Counted from the stretch's first letter, positions 9,361-19,360 are shown. The stretch: DNA of 45,177 bases from Bacteroidota bacterium (GCA_016868915.1 VGFL01000011.1:1-45177), one strand, 5' to 3'. Notes: generated by a model not told the origin, from the letters alone. Program-made: numbers and translations.

Positions 9361-10305
9361 TTATTTTGTCTTTAAATATTCTACAACATTATGTTCAATT
9401 CGTTCGGTAACATTTGCGGACGTTTCTTTTATAAACTCCCGCCCTGTAATCCTTTCGTAAAGCTCAATATATCTATTGGAAATGGAAGCTATAAAATCAA
9501 CAGTCATGTCGGGCATAATGTCTCCGTCTTTTCCTTGAAATTTATTTTGAATTAACCATTCACGCACAAATTCTTTTGATAATTGGATTTGAGCTTCTTT
9601 GTTTTTTTGTCGCCTTTCATACCCTTCTGCATAAAAATACCTAGATGAGTCGGGTGTATGAATTTCATCAATTAGAATCACCTCTCCATTATAAAGACCA
9701 AATTCATATTTGGTATCAACGAGAATTAATCCTCGGTTTTTTGCCATTATGCTCCCTCTTTCAAATAATTTATGGGTGTATCTTTCCATGGTTTCATAAA
9801 TTTCTTTTGAAACTAAGCCCCTGGATAAAATATCTTCTTTAGAAATATCTTCATCATGTCCTTCTTCAGCCTTGGCTGCCGGAGTAATAATTGGCTCGGG
9901 AAATGGATCATTTTCCATCATTCCATCAGCCATAGATACGCCACATAAAATTCTTTTTCCAAGCTTATATTCTCGCGCCGCATGCCCGGCTAAATAACCA
10001 CGAATAACCATTTCTACACGAATGGGCTCGCACTTTTTACCGATTGCCACCATGGGGTCAGGGCTTGCCTCTAACCAATTTGGAACAATGTCGCGCGTTT
10101 CCTCTAAAAAAAAGCGGGCAACTTGATTTAGAACTTGTCCTTTGAATGGAATTCCTTTAGGAAGAATATGATCAAAGGCAGAAATACGATCAGAGGCAAT
10201 CATAACAACAAGATCATTTGCGATTGTATATACGTCTCTTACTTTACCGTGATAAACGGATGATTGTTTTGGGAAGTTAAAATTTGTTTTGGTTAGTGCG
10301 GTCAT
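9361..10305 (-). CDS. purC: Phosphoribosylaminoimidazole-succinocarboxamide synthase (SAICAR synthase)
   Basis: 314 aa from the ATG at 10305. The frame is open back to 10350, but this start places TNFNFP and the GKVRDVY motif at the usual distance from the N-terminus. An ATG two codons upstream (10311) is also possible. The enzyme joins aspartate to CAIR using ATP in purine synthesis. Visible family features are GKVRDVY near residue 20, [41 protein letters not shown] and [11 protein letters not shown]. The gene overlaps the 3' end of phoH by 29 bases, which suggests translational coupling, and murI follows directly. Confidence 0.95.
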   Translation of the reverse strand: MTALTKTNFNFPKQSSVYHGKVRDVYTIANDLVVMIASDRISAFDHILPKGIPFKGQVLNQVARFFLEETRDIVPNWLEASPDPMVAIGKKCEPIRVEMVIRGYLAGHAAREYKLGKRILCGVSMADGMMENDPFPEPIITPAAKAEEGHDEDISKEDILSRGLVSKEIYETMERYTHKLFERGSIMAKNRGLILVDTKYEFGLYNGEVILIDEIHTPDSSRYFYAEGYERRQKNKEAQIQLSKEFVREWLIQNKFQGKDGDIMPDMTVDFIASISNRYIELYERITGREFIKETSANVTERIEHNVVEYLKTK

Positions 10306-11269
10306 TTTCATTCTTTCTTTTTTCATCTTCTTCTGCATTATCAAATGCATTAATAATCTTTTTTACAATTCGGTGCCTAATTACATCACTTTGTCCCAAA
10401 CGAACAATCCCAATTTCTTCGATATTTTTTACATTGTCGAGCGCAAAAGCCAATCCCGAGGGTTGTTTACTTGGTAAGTCTACTTGTGATAAATCACCGG
10501 TAATTACAAATTTAGCCGTCATACCCATTCTTGTGAGGAACATTTTCATTTGCATTTTAGTTGTATTCTGTGCCTCATCTAATATAACAAAAGCTTTATC
10601 TAAAGTTCTACCACGCATAAATGCCAAAGGAGCGATTTCAATAATTCCAAATTCAAGCATATCAGCGAGTTTTTCACCACGAATCATATCTCTTAATGCA
10701 TCGTATAACGGCATTAAATAAGGATCGAGTTTTTCTTTTAAGTCCCCAGGAAGAAACCCCAAGTTCTCCCCGGCCTCAACGGCAGGGCGAGTCAGAACAA
10801 TTCTTTTTACTTCTTTATTTTTAAGAGCCCTAACGGCTAATGCAACCGCCGTATACGTTTTCCCCGTTCCAGCAGGGCCAATGGCAAAAACCATATCATG
10901 CTCATTTACTGCCCGAACTAATTTTTTTTGATTAATTGTTCTGGCTTTGATTTTCAACCCCTCATTTCCGTGAACTAATGTTTCCGAACCGTCGTCAACG
11001 GAGAGCAAACTACTCCCCTCATCAAGCATTAAATTATCAATATTATTTTCTGTCAGGACGTTAAATTGGTCAAAGTGTTGAATTAACAGTTGGAATTTTC
11101 GTTCAAAGCGATCCATTGACTCATCATCCCCGTAAAGTTTGATTTCATTACCTCGTGATGAAATTTTAAGCGAGGGGAAAAAGGATTTTAAGTGTTTTAA
11201 ATTTGTATTATTGGGCCCAAACAATTCTGAGGGATTTATTTTTTCTATTTGAATGGACCGTGAATGCAA
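10277..11269 (-). CDS. PhoH-family ATPase
   Basis: 330 aa. The P-loop is GPAGTGKT (131-138), and the Walker B region is VILDEAQN (228-235), followed by [21 protein letters not shown], all diagnostic of the PhoH/PhoH-like family. The ~110-residue N-terminus resembles a KH-like/PhoH N-terminal region, with [12 protein letters not shown]. PhoH-like proteins bind nucleotides and are linked to RNA metabolism; the physiological role is not firmly known. The gene is first in a minus-strand run phoH-purC-murI and is divergent from a SAM hydroxide adenosyltransferase gene. A candidate promoter lies at 11326-11354. Confidence 0.93.
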   Translation of the reverse strand: MHSRSIQIEKINPSELFGPNNTNLKHLKSFFPSLKISSRGNEIKLYGDDESMDRFERKFQLLIQHFDQFNVLTENNIDNLMLDEGSSLLSVDDGSETLVHGNEGLKIKARTINQKKLVRAVNEHDMVFAIGPAGTGKTYTAVALAVRALKNKEVKRIVLTRPAVEAGENLGFLPGDLKEKLDPYLMPLYDALRDMIRGEKLADMLEFGIIEIAPLAFMRGRTLDKAFVILDEAQNTTKMQMKMFLTRMGMTAKFVITGDLSQVDLPSKQPSGLAFALDNVKNIEEIGIVRLGQSDVIRHRIVKKIINAFDNAEEDEKRKNENDRTNQNKF

Positions 11270-11292
11270 TTCTTTATTAATTCAATGGGTTG

Positions 11293-11323
11293 TTGTAAAT
11301 TTCTTCGAAATCAATTACTTTTG
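11293..11323 (+). promoter_or_regulatory. Bacteroidota-type promoter for the SAM hydroxide adenosyltransferase gene
   Basis: TTG at 11293-11295, 20-base spacer, then TACTTTTG at 11316-11323, matching the flavobacterial TTG-N17-23-TAnnTTTG pattern. A start site near 11330 would leave a leader of about 33 bases before the ATG at 11363. The -7 box shares TTTTGATCAAAA (11319-11330) with the opposing promoter. Confidence 0.6.
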
Positions 11324-11325
11324 AT

Positions 11326-11354
11326 CAAAATTAAAAAATCTCTGTTAAAGGCAA
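11326..11354 (-). promoter_or_regulatory. Bacteroidota-type promoter for phoH-purC-murI
   Basis: Read on the minus strand: TTG at 11354-11352, 18-base spacer, TAATTTTG at 11333-11326. The start site would be near 11319, about 50 bases before the phoH ATG. It faces the promoter of the divergent gene, and the two -7 boxes are only two bases apart. Confidence 0.55.
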
Positions 11355-11362
11355 GGATTTTT

Positions 11363-12223
11363 ATGCAGATAATCACACTAACTTCGGACAGCGGAACAAA
11401 AGATCACTATGTGGCATCAATGAAGGGAGCCATAGTAACGCTCTACTCTTCTGCCATAATAATAGATATTACTCATGAAATCAAGCCGTTTGATATCGCC
11501 GAGGCGGCCCATCAATTACGAAATTGTTTTGATGACTTTCCTTTAGGGACGGTTCATATTATTGGTGTTGATGCGGAGCCACATATAACACCAGGTTCTG
11601 ACGATGGGGCATATCCAAGTATTATGAAGTACAAAGGACAGTATATTGTGGCTAATGACAACGGGTTTTTTGGTGCTTTTTTAAATCAGAATCTCCCAGA
11701 AGAATTTTATCGCTTAGAAAAATTGGTCGAAGCAGGAAAGCACTACACATTTCCGACTAAACAATTATTAATCCCTGCGGCTTGTAAAATTTTAAATGGA
11801 GAGAATTTAAGATCATTTGCCACAACAAGAGATAAGTTTAAAAAAGCACTTTCGCCAAGTGTGCTCGTTGAGAAAAATCTTATCAAGGGCTACGTTGTTC
11901 ATATCGATGCTTTCGGAAATCTTATTTCTAATATTCATCGGCAGTATTTTGATCGTTACGAAAAAGACGTGCCTTATACAATTTATTTTAGAAATAAGGA
12001 ATATTTTATCGATCAAGTTTCGGCGGGTTACAACGCGGTTCCCCCAGGGGATAAAGTTGCAATATTTAATAGTAATAATTTATTAGAAATAGCTATTAAC
12101 AGAGGAGCAAATGCCTCTACTGGGGGTGCTGAACAGCTTTTTGGAGTTCGAGTAGGCGATATGATTCGAATTGAGTTTACCCCAAGAGGCTCACACGATA
12201 ACTTTGATTCTTTATTTGGGTAA
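11363..12223 (+). CDS. S-adenosylmethionine hydroxide adenosyltransferase family protein (DUF62)
   Basis: 286 aa from the ATG at 11363. The frame is open to 11264, but the upstream part would overlap the phoH start and the promoter, and the family start MQIITLTSDSGTKDHYV fits at 11363. Features are the N-terminal SDSGTKDHYVASMKG loop with its Asp, VDAEP, VANDNGFFGAF, and the C-terminal HIDAFGNLISNI. The family, related to fluorinases, hydrolyses S-adenosylmethionine to adenosine and methionine in characterised members; this activity is inferred here. The gene is divergent from phoH and ends 21 bases from the convergent M14 peptidase gene, with an AT-rich hairpin at the junction. Confidence 0.9.
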   Translation: MQIITLTSDSGTKDHYVASMKGAIVTLYSSAIIIDITHEIKPFDIAEAAHQLRNCFDDFPLGTVHIIGVDAEPHITPGSDDGAYPSIMKYKGQYIVANDNGFFGAFLNQNLPEEFYRLEKLVEAGKHYTFPTKQLLIPAACKILNGENLRSFATTRDKFKKALSPSVLVEKNLIKGYVVHIDAFGNLISNIHRQYFDRYEKDVPYTIYFRNKEYFIDQVSAGYNAVPPGDKVAIFNSNNLLEIAINRGANASTGGAEQLFGVRVGDMIRIEFTPRGSHDNFDSLFG

Positions 12224-12241
12224 AGCCAATAGTAGAAGTTG

Positions 12242-12265
12242 AAATTATTTGATTAAAAATAATTT
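12242..12265 (+). terminator. Weak AT-only terminator-like hairpin between convergent genes
   Basis: Stem AAATTATT / AATAATTT with an 8-base loop, followed by TTTATTTA on the plus strand. It begins 18 bases after the stop of the SAM hydroxide adenosyltransferase gene and overlaps the 3' end of the peptidase gene. The stem has no G-C pair, so the call is tentative. Confidence 0.4.
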
Positions 12266-15085
12266 TTTATTTATCGTTTCATTTTCATTCCTGTTAATTT
12301 CAACAAAATAAGCTCCGCTTGCATTGTGCGAAAGATCAATTTTATCCTTTTCATTAAAGTCGCTTTTACTAAAAATGATTTTTCCATTAAAGTCTGTAAT
12401 TTGAACTTTTGCGATACCCTTCAGTCCGCCTATTACAAACTCACCTCGACTTGGGTTGGGCAAAATTTGAATATAATCATTATCTGCCTCTAATAAGTTT
12501 GCACATTCCTCAACGGTGATATTCAGTATGGCAGCCCCCTGACAACCATTTACATCAGTGAAGCTTGCGGTTATTGTGTTTATTCCGATATTCGCTATTG
12601 ACGGGTCAAAAGTTAAATTCTCCACTCCAGGCCCTGTCAAAGACGCATTAGAAGGGTTTACCGTGAGCTGAATCTGCCCTCCATTATCGCACACGATGTT
12701 GTCAGAATCGTTAGAAGAGAGTGAAACTACAGGATTTGCATACACGACTATATTTTGAGTAATTGAATCCGTTCCTGAAGCATTTGAAACAACTAAAGTA
12801 ACATCATATGACCCGGCAGTGAAAATGTGTTGCGGATTTTGTTCTGTTGACGAAGACCCGTCTCCAAAATTCCATAACCATGATGTTGGAGAATTGCTCG
12901 AGAAATCCGTAAATGTAATTGCCGTACCTTCACATTGGGATCCCTGAGGCGAAAAGGATGCGCTTGGGGGATTATTGGATGGAATCAAATAAAACACTTT
13001 GAAATCATCAAAGTAGTATCCATCTGCTGTCGTTCCTCCGTCTGAGCGCAATTGAAAACGCACTTTAATCTGTTGCCCCAGGTAATCACTCAAACTAATT
13101 TCTTCCAAGACCCATGTCAATTGATTTCCCTCATAAACAGGCTCACCATTCGGCTGAACACTTCCATTTGCGTTTGTTCCCGGAACAGTATAGTTGCCGC
13201 ATTGCCCGATCCAAGTTGTGCCCCCATCCGTTGAAACTTGAAATTGAACAAAGTCATAGTCTGCTTCAATGGCCCATTTCGCATAAAATGAAACCATCGC
13301 TGCTGTCGCTTGAGTCAAATCAATTGTTGGCGTATATGTGTATGTTTTGTTTGTATTATTTGAATAATTATTGTTTGAACCATCAAAGAAAGATTTTGAC
13401 GGGGAAACAAATGTCGAAGAAGTGGTAGACCAATTTCCCGTCCAATTCGTAGCAGTCGTTGCATCTTCAAGAATCTGAAGTGTAATGGCACCATACGATT
13501 TTACAATCGTATCTTTTTTAATCCAAAGGCCATTGTCCGTTTTCAAAACATATTTGATTTGATCTCCAAATTGAATGGATGGATTCAATGAATACGAAAT
13601 GGAACCTGTTGAAGCTTGCTCATTATTTAAATTGTAAGTAGTCCCGCTTCCCACAGAAACAATATTTAACAGTGGTTCAATAGACACAACCACAGCCCCG
13701 CCTTGGCGCCCGAGTCTTTTAATTGTGTGATTAAAATTTCCGGTCATAGTTGCAATAAATGCAGGATCTGAATCTTTCACAATAGTATAATTTCGGGTCA
13801 TGTGCGCCAAAACCAAATTAGGAAAAACCATTTCTTTACAAGTAGCAATAATTTGTGAAGATGGCTGCCAAAACGCGGTGCCAACTTCAGGAGTATGAGC
13901 GAAAATGGTGTCTTTTTGATTTACACCCACATCAACTTTGTACATGTAATCGTCTGAATCTCCAGAAGCAGGATACAAACCAGAAGATTTTTGAGCAAAA
14001 TATCCGTTCAACTCAGTCATGTGATTGGTATATTCTTGGAAATAGTCGTGATGCGGCGCAAATTCAGCATCTGTTGTACCGATTGGAAATAGAATATCCT
14101 CTGCATACGTATGCGCATTGAAGGCCATCTCAAAATCATTGTTAAGAACCAGCCAACGGATTGCCTGAGTTTCAGGTTCAGAAAATGCCGACGGGCCACA
14201 ATAAGTGTCATTATTGGTATTAGTACTTGTTCCTGTTGTGCCCCAGCCGTAGGAATAATTTCTATTCAAATCAACGCCGTAAGTCCCATTTCCGTTATTT
14301 CTTCGGTTTTTTCGCCAAAGTCCACCGCCATTTGGATTTGTAGTCTCGTTGTATATATACCCATCGGGATTGATGCAGGGAACAAAATACATTTGTGTAT
14401 GATTAACGAGGTAGGTGGCTTCATCGTTTATTCCGTAATTTTCCAATAGATACCACATATAAAAAATGGTTTCCATTAAACTCATGGGTTCACGCGCATG
14501 ATGAATAGCGGTATAAAGCACTTTTGGTTCATCTATCTCGTCTATATTCGGGTTATCAGAAATCCGTACGCTGTAAATGGGCCTATTCCCATGGGTAACA
14601 AAAGTTGAAATTTGAGCTTTCGCAGTAATTAAATTCGGGTATTGAGCAACCATTGCGTCTAGCTCCGCAAGCATATCGTCATATTTTAAATAGCCTCCCA
14701 TTGTTCCTAAATTAAAATTGGATGGCGTGGCAGGAGAAAATGTAGACGTACCGTTTCCGCTGGTTCCTGTGCAGTTTGCATTTTTTAATACGCTTGGATT
14801 CTCCTTATTTGGATCGTTTAGAAGACTTGAGTAGTATTTTTCGAGGTCAGCAATGAGAATTTCGTATTCATAGCCATAGTGTTGCATGATTGAGATTTCA
14901 TCTTTGGAGAAATCAGAAATGAAAAAAAATCCTTCTTTTCCAATACCATGGTCCATTGCCACACCTAAATCACCGAGCTTTGTAAGTTCTTTTTGTGAAC
15001 CAAATACTTTCACTCGCGAATAGTTCTGGGAAAGTGAATAATTAAGGGGAACTATTAAAAGAAGAAAGAGAAAAAGTGTTCGCAT
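12245..15085 (-). CDS. Secreted M14-family zinc carboxypeptidase with PKD and T9SS type A domains
   Basis: 946 aa from the ATG at 15085, which gives a clean signal peptide (MRTLFLFLLLIVPLNYSLSQ); an ATG six codons upstream is possible. The catalytic domain (about residues 125-430) shows the M14 zinc ligands His196 and Glu199 in HHARE, His325 in NAHTY, the substrate-binding VDLNRNY region, and the catalytic Glu400 in HTPEVG. A beta-sandwich domain follows, with WIGQCGNY and YYFDDFKVF, like the jelly-roll domains of secreted peptidases. Next are a PKD domain (WNFGDGSSS) and a type A sorting domain (PNPSRGEF ... GAYFVEI ... KLFLIK). The product should be a cell-surface or released exopeptidase exported by the type IX system. 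All catalytic residues are present. Confidence 0.93.
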   Translation of the reverse strand: MRTLFLFLLLIVPLNYSLSQNYSRVKVFGSQKELTKLGDLGVAMDHGIGKEGFFFISDFSKDEISIMQHYGYEYEILIADLEKYYSSLLNDPNKENPSVLKNANCTGTSGNGTSTFSPATPSNFNLGTMGGYLKYDDMLAELDAMVAQYPNLITAKAQISTFVTHGNRPIYSVRISDNPNIDEIDEPKVLYTAIHHAREPMSLMETIFYMWYLLENYGINDEATYLVNHTQMYFVPCINPDGYIYNETTNPNGGGLWRKNRRNNGNGTYGVDLNRNYSYGWGTTGTSTNTNNDTYCGPSAFSEPETQAIRWLVLNNDFEMAFNAHTYAEDILFPIGTTDAEFAPHHDYFQEYTNHMTELNGYFAQKSSGLYPASGDSDDYMYKVDVGVNQKDTIFAHTPEVGTAFWQPSSQIIATCKEMVFPNLVLAHMTRNYTIVKDSDPAFIATMTGNFNHTIKRLGRQGGAVVVSIEPLLNIVSVGSGTTYNLNNEQASTGSISYSLNPSIQFGDQIKYVLKTDNGLWIKKDTIVKSYGAITLQILEDATTATNWTGNWSTTSSTFVSPSKSFFDGSNNNYSNNTNKTYTYTPTIDLTQATAAMVSFYAKWAIEADYDFVQFQVSTDGGTTWIGQCGNYTVPGTNANGSVQPNGEPVYEGNQLTWVLEEISLSDYLGQQIKVRFQLRSDGGTTADGYYFDDFKVFYLIPSNNPPSASFSPQGSQCEGTAITFTDFSSNSPTSWLWNFGDGSSSTEQNPQHIFTAGSYDVTLVVSNASGTDSITQNIVVYANPVVSLSSNDSDNIVCDNGGQIQLTVNPSNASLTGPGVENLTFDPSIANIGINTITASFTDVNGCQGAAILNITVEECANLLEADNDYIQILPNPSRGEFVIGGLKGIAKVQITDFNGKIIFSKSDFNEKDKIDLSHNASGAYFVEINRNENETINKKLFLIK

Positions 15086-15133
15086 AACATTTCTGTAAAT
15101 CACAAAATTATTAAAATAATATTACTTTTTAGG

Positions 15134-16207
15134 TTACTTGAATAGCTCTAAATATTGTTTTTTTTGTGATAATAAAGAATAACGTTTTAATACAGTGTCT
15201 TTACCCTTCTCTCCAAGGTGTTTTCTCGCCTCTGCATTTTTGATTAGTTTTTCAAGAGCTTGTCTCCATTCTTCATGGCTTGTCGCAAGAATTCCATTAA
15301 TCCCAGGATTAATAATTTCAGTGTTTACACCTACAGGCGACATAATTGTAGGGATTCCAAGGGACATATATTGTAAGCCCTTAAACCCGCATTTGCCCTC
15401 TGACCATTGATCTTTTACTAATGGCATAATCCCAATAGAGAAAGATTTTAAATCTTCAATTTCAGTTTCTTTCCTCCATTTTACAAATTCAAGATTAGGC
15501 AAATCAAAGGTAGGCCTTTCATTGGAAATGACACGAATTGTATATTCAAACGCGGCATTTAATTCTTCGAAAACGGGAACTAAGGTATTTAAGTAATGCA
15601 TAGTTGTGTGACTACCGGTCCAGCCCACCACAATTTTTTGGGGATAATATTCAGAAGGGCCGGTATGGTAATTTTCAGTATCGATTGTTGTTGGAATGAG
15701 CACTATGTTTTTATTAAATTTTCGGGCATAATCTGCTAAAAATTGATTTCCAGCAGAAATTTGATATGCCCATTTCATGCAATAGTTTACTTTCCAATAA
15801 GCTTTCAGTCGATGAAATTTTGCATTGCTTTCACTGTAATTTGGCAGCCAAATGGCATCATCGAAATCATAAATATATTTACGTCTTAAAACTTTGGCAA
15901 TTAACCATTCAAAAATTGGAGGCCCTAAATGCGAGGCTTCACGATGAATAAAAATAAAATCTGCATTTCGAAGAGAAAACAACAAAAAAAATCGCTTGAT
16001 AAAACTGTAAATGACACCAGAAATTTTTTGTATAACCCTTCCTTCGCTATAAAGAGTCTTCCAGGTTTTTTCATCTAAAAAGGGGAATAATTTCACTTCA
16101 TAGCCCCCTTGTTCTAAAAAAGAAAAGTATTGTTCGAACCGAAATCGCTGTGACGGAGCAGAATTGTGTGGATATGGAGCAAGGAAATAAATTTTCTTCT
16201 TTACCAT
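15134..16207 (-). CDS. Glycosyltransferase (GT4-like)
   Basis: 357 aa. The N-terminus (IYFLAPYPHNSAPSQRFRFEQY) and the C-terminal nucleotide-sugar-binding region (EGKCGFKGLQYMSLGIPTIMSPVGVNTEII) fit the GT-B fold, family 4, which transfers sugars from nucleotide donors with retention. The E-x7-E-type region keeps the first part as GKCGFKGLQYMSLG. There are no membrane segments, so it should act at the cytoplasmic face. It is the last gene of asnB-GT-GT, 13 bases after the preceding glycosyltransferase. Its acceptor is unknown. A role in exopolysaccharide or lipopolysaccharide synthesis is inferred from context. Confidence 0.85.
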   Translation of the reverse strand: MVKKKIYFLAPYPHNSAPSQRFRFEQYFSFLEQGGYEVKLFPFLDEKTWKTLYSEGRVIQKISGVIYSFIKRFFLLFSLRNADFIFIHREASHLGPPIFEWLIAKVLRRKYIYDFDDAIWLPNYSESNAKFHRLKAYWKVNYCMKWAYQISAGNQFLADYARKFNKNIVLIPTTIDTENYHTGPSEYYPQKIVVGWTGSHTTMHYLNTLVPVFEELNAAFEYTIRVISNERPTFDLPNLEFVKWRKETEIEDLKSFSIGIMPLVKDQWSEGKCGFKGLQYMSLGIPTIMSPVGVNTEIINPGINGILATSHEEWRQALEKLIKNAEARKHLGEKGKDTVLKRYSLLSQKKQYLELFK

Positions 16208-16220
16208 TAGAATAAAGTTA

Positions 16221-17447
16221 CTAAAGTAATTTTTGATAGACAGTGTAATAATTCGCTATTCCATTTTCCAATCCGTACACCTCAACGGCACCTTGCTTGG
16301 CCTTGTTTTTATCAAAAGGAATTTCAACCAGGTTGACTTTTTCAAGTTCGTGGTTATTTAATTGATCCAAAACAATACCTGCCCGATAGTTTTGAATAAT
16401 TTTATCCGTATCTCCAATTCCGGCGTTGCAAATAATTGGAATTCCCATCGACATTAATTCACCTTGTTTTGTTGGTGAAGATGCCTTTTTTGAATACGTT
16501 GGACGGATAAAAAACACTGACATTGAAAACAAACTAAGATAGGAGGCAACCTCATTGTGTTTTGCAGACTGGATGCGAATAGAATCAACTGAAATCGATA
16601 GTTCATATGCTTGTTTGAGAATACTATTAGGGGCATCACCTGAAATAAAAAGAAAAATTGCATCAGGATGTTGAGCAAGTATACGTTTAAATAATAAAAG
16701 CATTTCCCCCAGCATGTACCATGTCCCAATTGAACCTACATAGCCTAAAACAAATTGATTGGGATTTATTTTTAGACTGCACTGAAGTTCTATTTTCATT
16801 AAATCAGTAATTTTTGTTTGGTCAAACTTGGTTAAATCAGTGCAACATGGAATTACTTGAATTTTTGATTCTAAGTGATTAAAACCTTCCCATGAACAAA
16901 TTTCGTTTTTGCCTTCCTGAGTCAATGAAATTATATAATCTGATTCTAAGAAAAATTTCCGTTCCTTGCGTTTAAAAAAATTGTATATAATCTTAAAAAT
17001 CGGATTTGAAAGCGACCAAATGTTTCCCTCGACGCGTTCGTCGGCCCAAAATCCACGCATATCAAATAAAAACTTGGTTTTAAATTTCTTTTTCATTACT
17101 AATCCAACCATTGCTGACAAGTAACTTCTGCAATGAATGATTGAAAAGCGATGCGTTTGATAGAGCTCAAAGGAAAGATTTCGCATTCGCCAAACATCAT
17201 ATATCGTAGACAGAAGCGGCGGGTTTTTAGTATAAATTTTTGGATGCCATATTATGTTATTTTTATCACAAATAGACTGAATATCATCTTGTAATTTCGC
17301 AAATCGATCTATCTTTTCAAAACTAATTAGATGAAACCGAAATCCTTTTGTTGAAAGTCCGATAATGCAGGGAAGAACTTGCGATTGACCCAAAGGATCA
17401 GTCATTCCATCATACGATAAATAAAGCACATTTTTTACTTCATCCAT
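16221..17447 (-). CDS. Glycosyltransferase (GT4-like)
   Basis: 408 aa from the ATG at 17447. The frame is open to 17483 but the N-terminal NVLYLSYDGMTDPLGQSQVLP, typical of this subgroup, starts at 17447. The middle carries FDMRGFWADERVEG and the C-terminal half carries VLGYVGSIGTWYMLGEML and TKQGELMSMGIPIICNAGIGDTD, the donor-binding region of GT-B enzymes. The start overlaps the 3' end of asnB by 13 bases, which suggests coupled translation. It probably adds one sugar to a surface polysaccharide repeat unit. Donor and acceptor cannot be read from the sequence. Confidence 0.85.
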   Translation of the reverse strand: MDEVKNVLYLSYDGMTDPLGQSQVLPCIIGLSTKGFRFHLISFEKIDRFAKLQDDIQSICDKNNIIWHPKIYTKNPPLLSTIYDVWRMRNLSFELYQTHRFSIIHCRSYLSAMVGLVMKKKFKTKFLFDMRGFWADERVEGNIWSLSNPIFKIIYNFFKRKERKFFLESDYIISLTQEGKNEICSWEGFNHLESKIQVIPCCTDLTKFDQTKITDLMKIELQCSLKINPNQFVLGYVGSIGTWYMLGEMLLLFKRILAQHPDAIFLFISGDAPNSILKQAYELSISVDSIRIQSAKHNEVASYLSLFSMSVFFIRPTYSKKASSPTKQGELMSMGIPIICNAGIGDTDKIIQNYRAGIVLDQLNNHELEKVNLVEIPFDKNKAKQGAVEVYGLENGIANYYTVYQKLL

Positions 17448-19360
17448 CGTTCGTACCACATTTGAAACATCAATAAATACCACAATTTGAAATCATATTC
17501 AGTTTTCCCTGAAAAGAAATTTTCCTTCAATCGATTTACAGCTTCCCAGTTAAACAGGCCTTGCCCTTGAATATCTTTTTCATTGATATACTCTTCAATC
17601 ATGTCTTTCAGTTCATTTTGCATCCAAGAGGCCAAAGGAATAGCAAATCCCATTTTGGGGCGGGCCATTTTTTCTTTTGGAATAAAGTCATGAACGATTT
17701 CACGCAGAATGTATTTCTTGATTCCATTACGATATTTGAAATCATCAGGAAGTTGCGCGGCATATTCAATCACACGATGATCCAAAAACGGCTCTCTTGC
17801 CTCTAAGCTTGCACTCATAGTTGCGCGATCTACCTTTTGTAAAATGTCATCTACCAAATAGGTTTGATAATCAATGGCCATCATATAAGAAAGCGGGGAT
17901 GAGCCGGCGTTCACCAATTCTTTAGAATTATAAGCCGTTCCCAGTTTTTCGGGCGTAAAATTGAGGAATTCAGCTAACTGTTTATCCGTAAATTGCTCGC
18001 TTAAACTTAACATCATTTGCTCCGAAGATGGCTCTTTCAAAAGGGACTTTAATTTTTCGTAGCGATTGGGGAAATTATATTTGTTTTTAAGAAATGGAAT
18101 TTTATTCGCGGGGACAGCGTCCATTATACCTGCTATGCCTTTTCGGGCAAAACCCGGTATAGAGCGCAATTTTTGACCAAATCTCATCAAATAATCATAA
18201 CGATTATACCCCCCAAAAACCTCATCTCCGGCATCGGCACTTATGGCGACAGTCACTTGCTTTCGAGCCATCAAGCTCACCAAAGTCGTTGGAATAGCAC
18301 TGCTATCCGCAAAAGGCTCGTCGTAGTAGAATGGCAAATCTTGAATTAAATTTAGGGCATCTTTTTGCGAGCATTCAATTTCAGTATGATCAGTGCCTAA
18401 TATTTTGGAAGTTTGTTTTGCGTATTCCGCCTCGTTCAGGCCAATATCGGGAACAGAAATCGTGAAAGTTTTAAGTTTTTCCATTCGGCCATTTTGTAAA
18501 ATAGCCGCAACAGCGGAGCTATCATAACCCCCGCTTAAAAACACCCCAACAGGCACATCGGCAACCATGCGGTAATTACATGCTGAAGTCAGCAAATCTT
18601 TTGTCTGCTGTTTAGCAGAATTAAAATCAATATCTAATTTGGGTTTGTTGTAGGCATCATACACATTCCAATAAAATGTTTGTTGAACCAAAGAATCGGA
18701 TAAAGTATTATCAGGTTTATTTAGGGAAAATTCAAGATAGCATCCCGGTTTTAATTTATAGCAATTTTGAAAAACACAGTGCGGGGTTGGGATATTTCCA
18801 TATTGCATAAAAGCGGCCACTGAATTTCGATTCAATACTTTTTTAAATCTCGGATGTTTATGAAAAGCCTTTAATTCAGAAGAAAAAAGAAATAAGTTGT
18901 CTTCATAATAATAAAAAAAGGGTTTAACCCCCGCCCGATCTCTAACGCAAATAACTTCTTGGGTTAAGGTATTTATAATTACAAAGGCAAACATTCCTAT
19001 AAACTTATTTATACAATCTTTTCCCCATTGCTCGAATGCATGAAGAACAACTTCTGTGTCAGAATTTCCCTTAAAAGAATGTCCCAATGCAATAAGGGTT
19101 TGTCTAATTTCCACGTAGTTATAGACCTCCCCATTATATGCTATCCAATGATTTTTAAATTGCATAGGCTGTTTACCAGAAGAGGACAAATCAATAATAG
19201 ATAAACGCCTATGGCCTAATCCAATAGTGGCATTTTCAGACGACATTAATTCAAGTCCGCTACTATCAGGCCCCCTGTGTAGCAAGGTTTCATTCATTAG
19301 AGAAAGAATGTTTATATTGGAGGCTTTTTTAAAATCAATAAATCCAGAGATACCGCACAT
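17435..19360 (-). CDS. asnB: Asparagine synthetase (glutamine-hydrolysing), AsnB type
   Basis: 641 aa. The nucleophile Cys2 follows the initiator Met (MCGISGF), and the glutaminase domain carries HRGPDSSG, GLGHRRLSIIDLS and YNGEVYN. The C-terminal synthetase domain has the pyrophosphate loop LSGGYDSS at residues 275-282. Such class II amidotransferases make asparagine from aspartate. When located next to glycosyltransferases, as here, they often amidate a sugar acid in surface polysaccharides, so this one could have either job. Two glycosyltransferases follow in the same direction, the first overlapping by 13 bases. A TACATTTG box lies upstream at 19386-19393. Confidence 0.93.
   Translation of the reverse strand: MCGISGFIDFKKASNINILSLMNETLLHRGPDSSGLELMSSENATIGLGHRRLSIIDLSSSGKQPMQFKNHWIAYNGEVYNYVEIRQTLIALGHSFKGNSDTEVVLHAFEQWGKDCINKFIGMFAFVIINTLTQEVICVRDRAGVKPFFYYYEDNLFLFSSELKAFHKHPRFKKVLNRNSVAAFMQYGNIPTPHCVFQNCYKLKPGCYLEFSLNKPDNTLSDSLVQQTFYWNVYDAYNKPKLDIDFNSAKQQTKDLLTSACNYRMVADVPVGVFLSGGYDSSAVAAILQNGRMEKLKTFTISVPDIGLNEAEYAKQTSKILGTDHTEIECSQKDALNLIQDLPFYYDEPFADSSAIPTTLVSLMARKQVTVAISADAGDEVFGGYNRYDYLMRFGQKLRSIPGFARKGIAGIMDAVPANKIPFLKNKYNFPNRYEKLKSLLKEPSSEQMMLSLSEQFTDKQLAEFLNFTPEKLGTAYNSKELVNAGSSPLSYMMAIDYQTYLVDDILQKVDRATMSASLEAREPFLDHRVIEYAAQLPDDFKYRNGIKKYILREIVHDFIPKEKMARPKMGFAIPLASWMQNELKDMIEEYINEKDIQGQGLFNWEAVNRLKENFFSGKTEYDFKLWYLLMFQMWYERWMK

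Noticed and set aside
10284-10721. 145-codon ORF antisense to phoH
   Set aside because: It lies fully inside phoH, has no recognisable domain or signal, and its composition mirrors the opposite strand.
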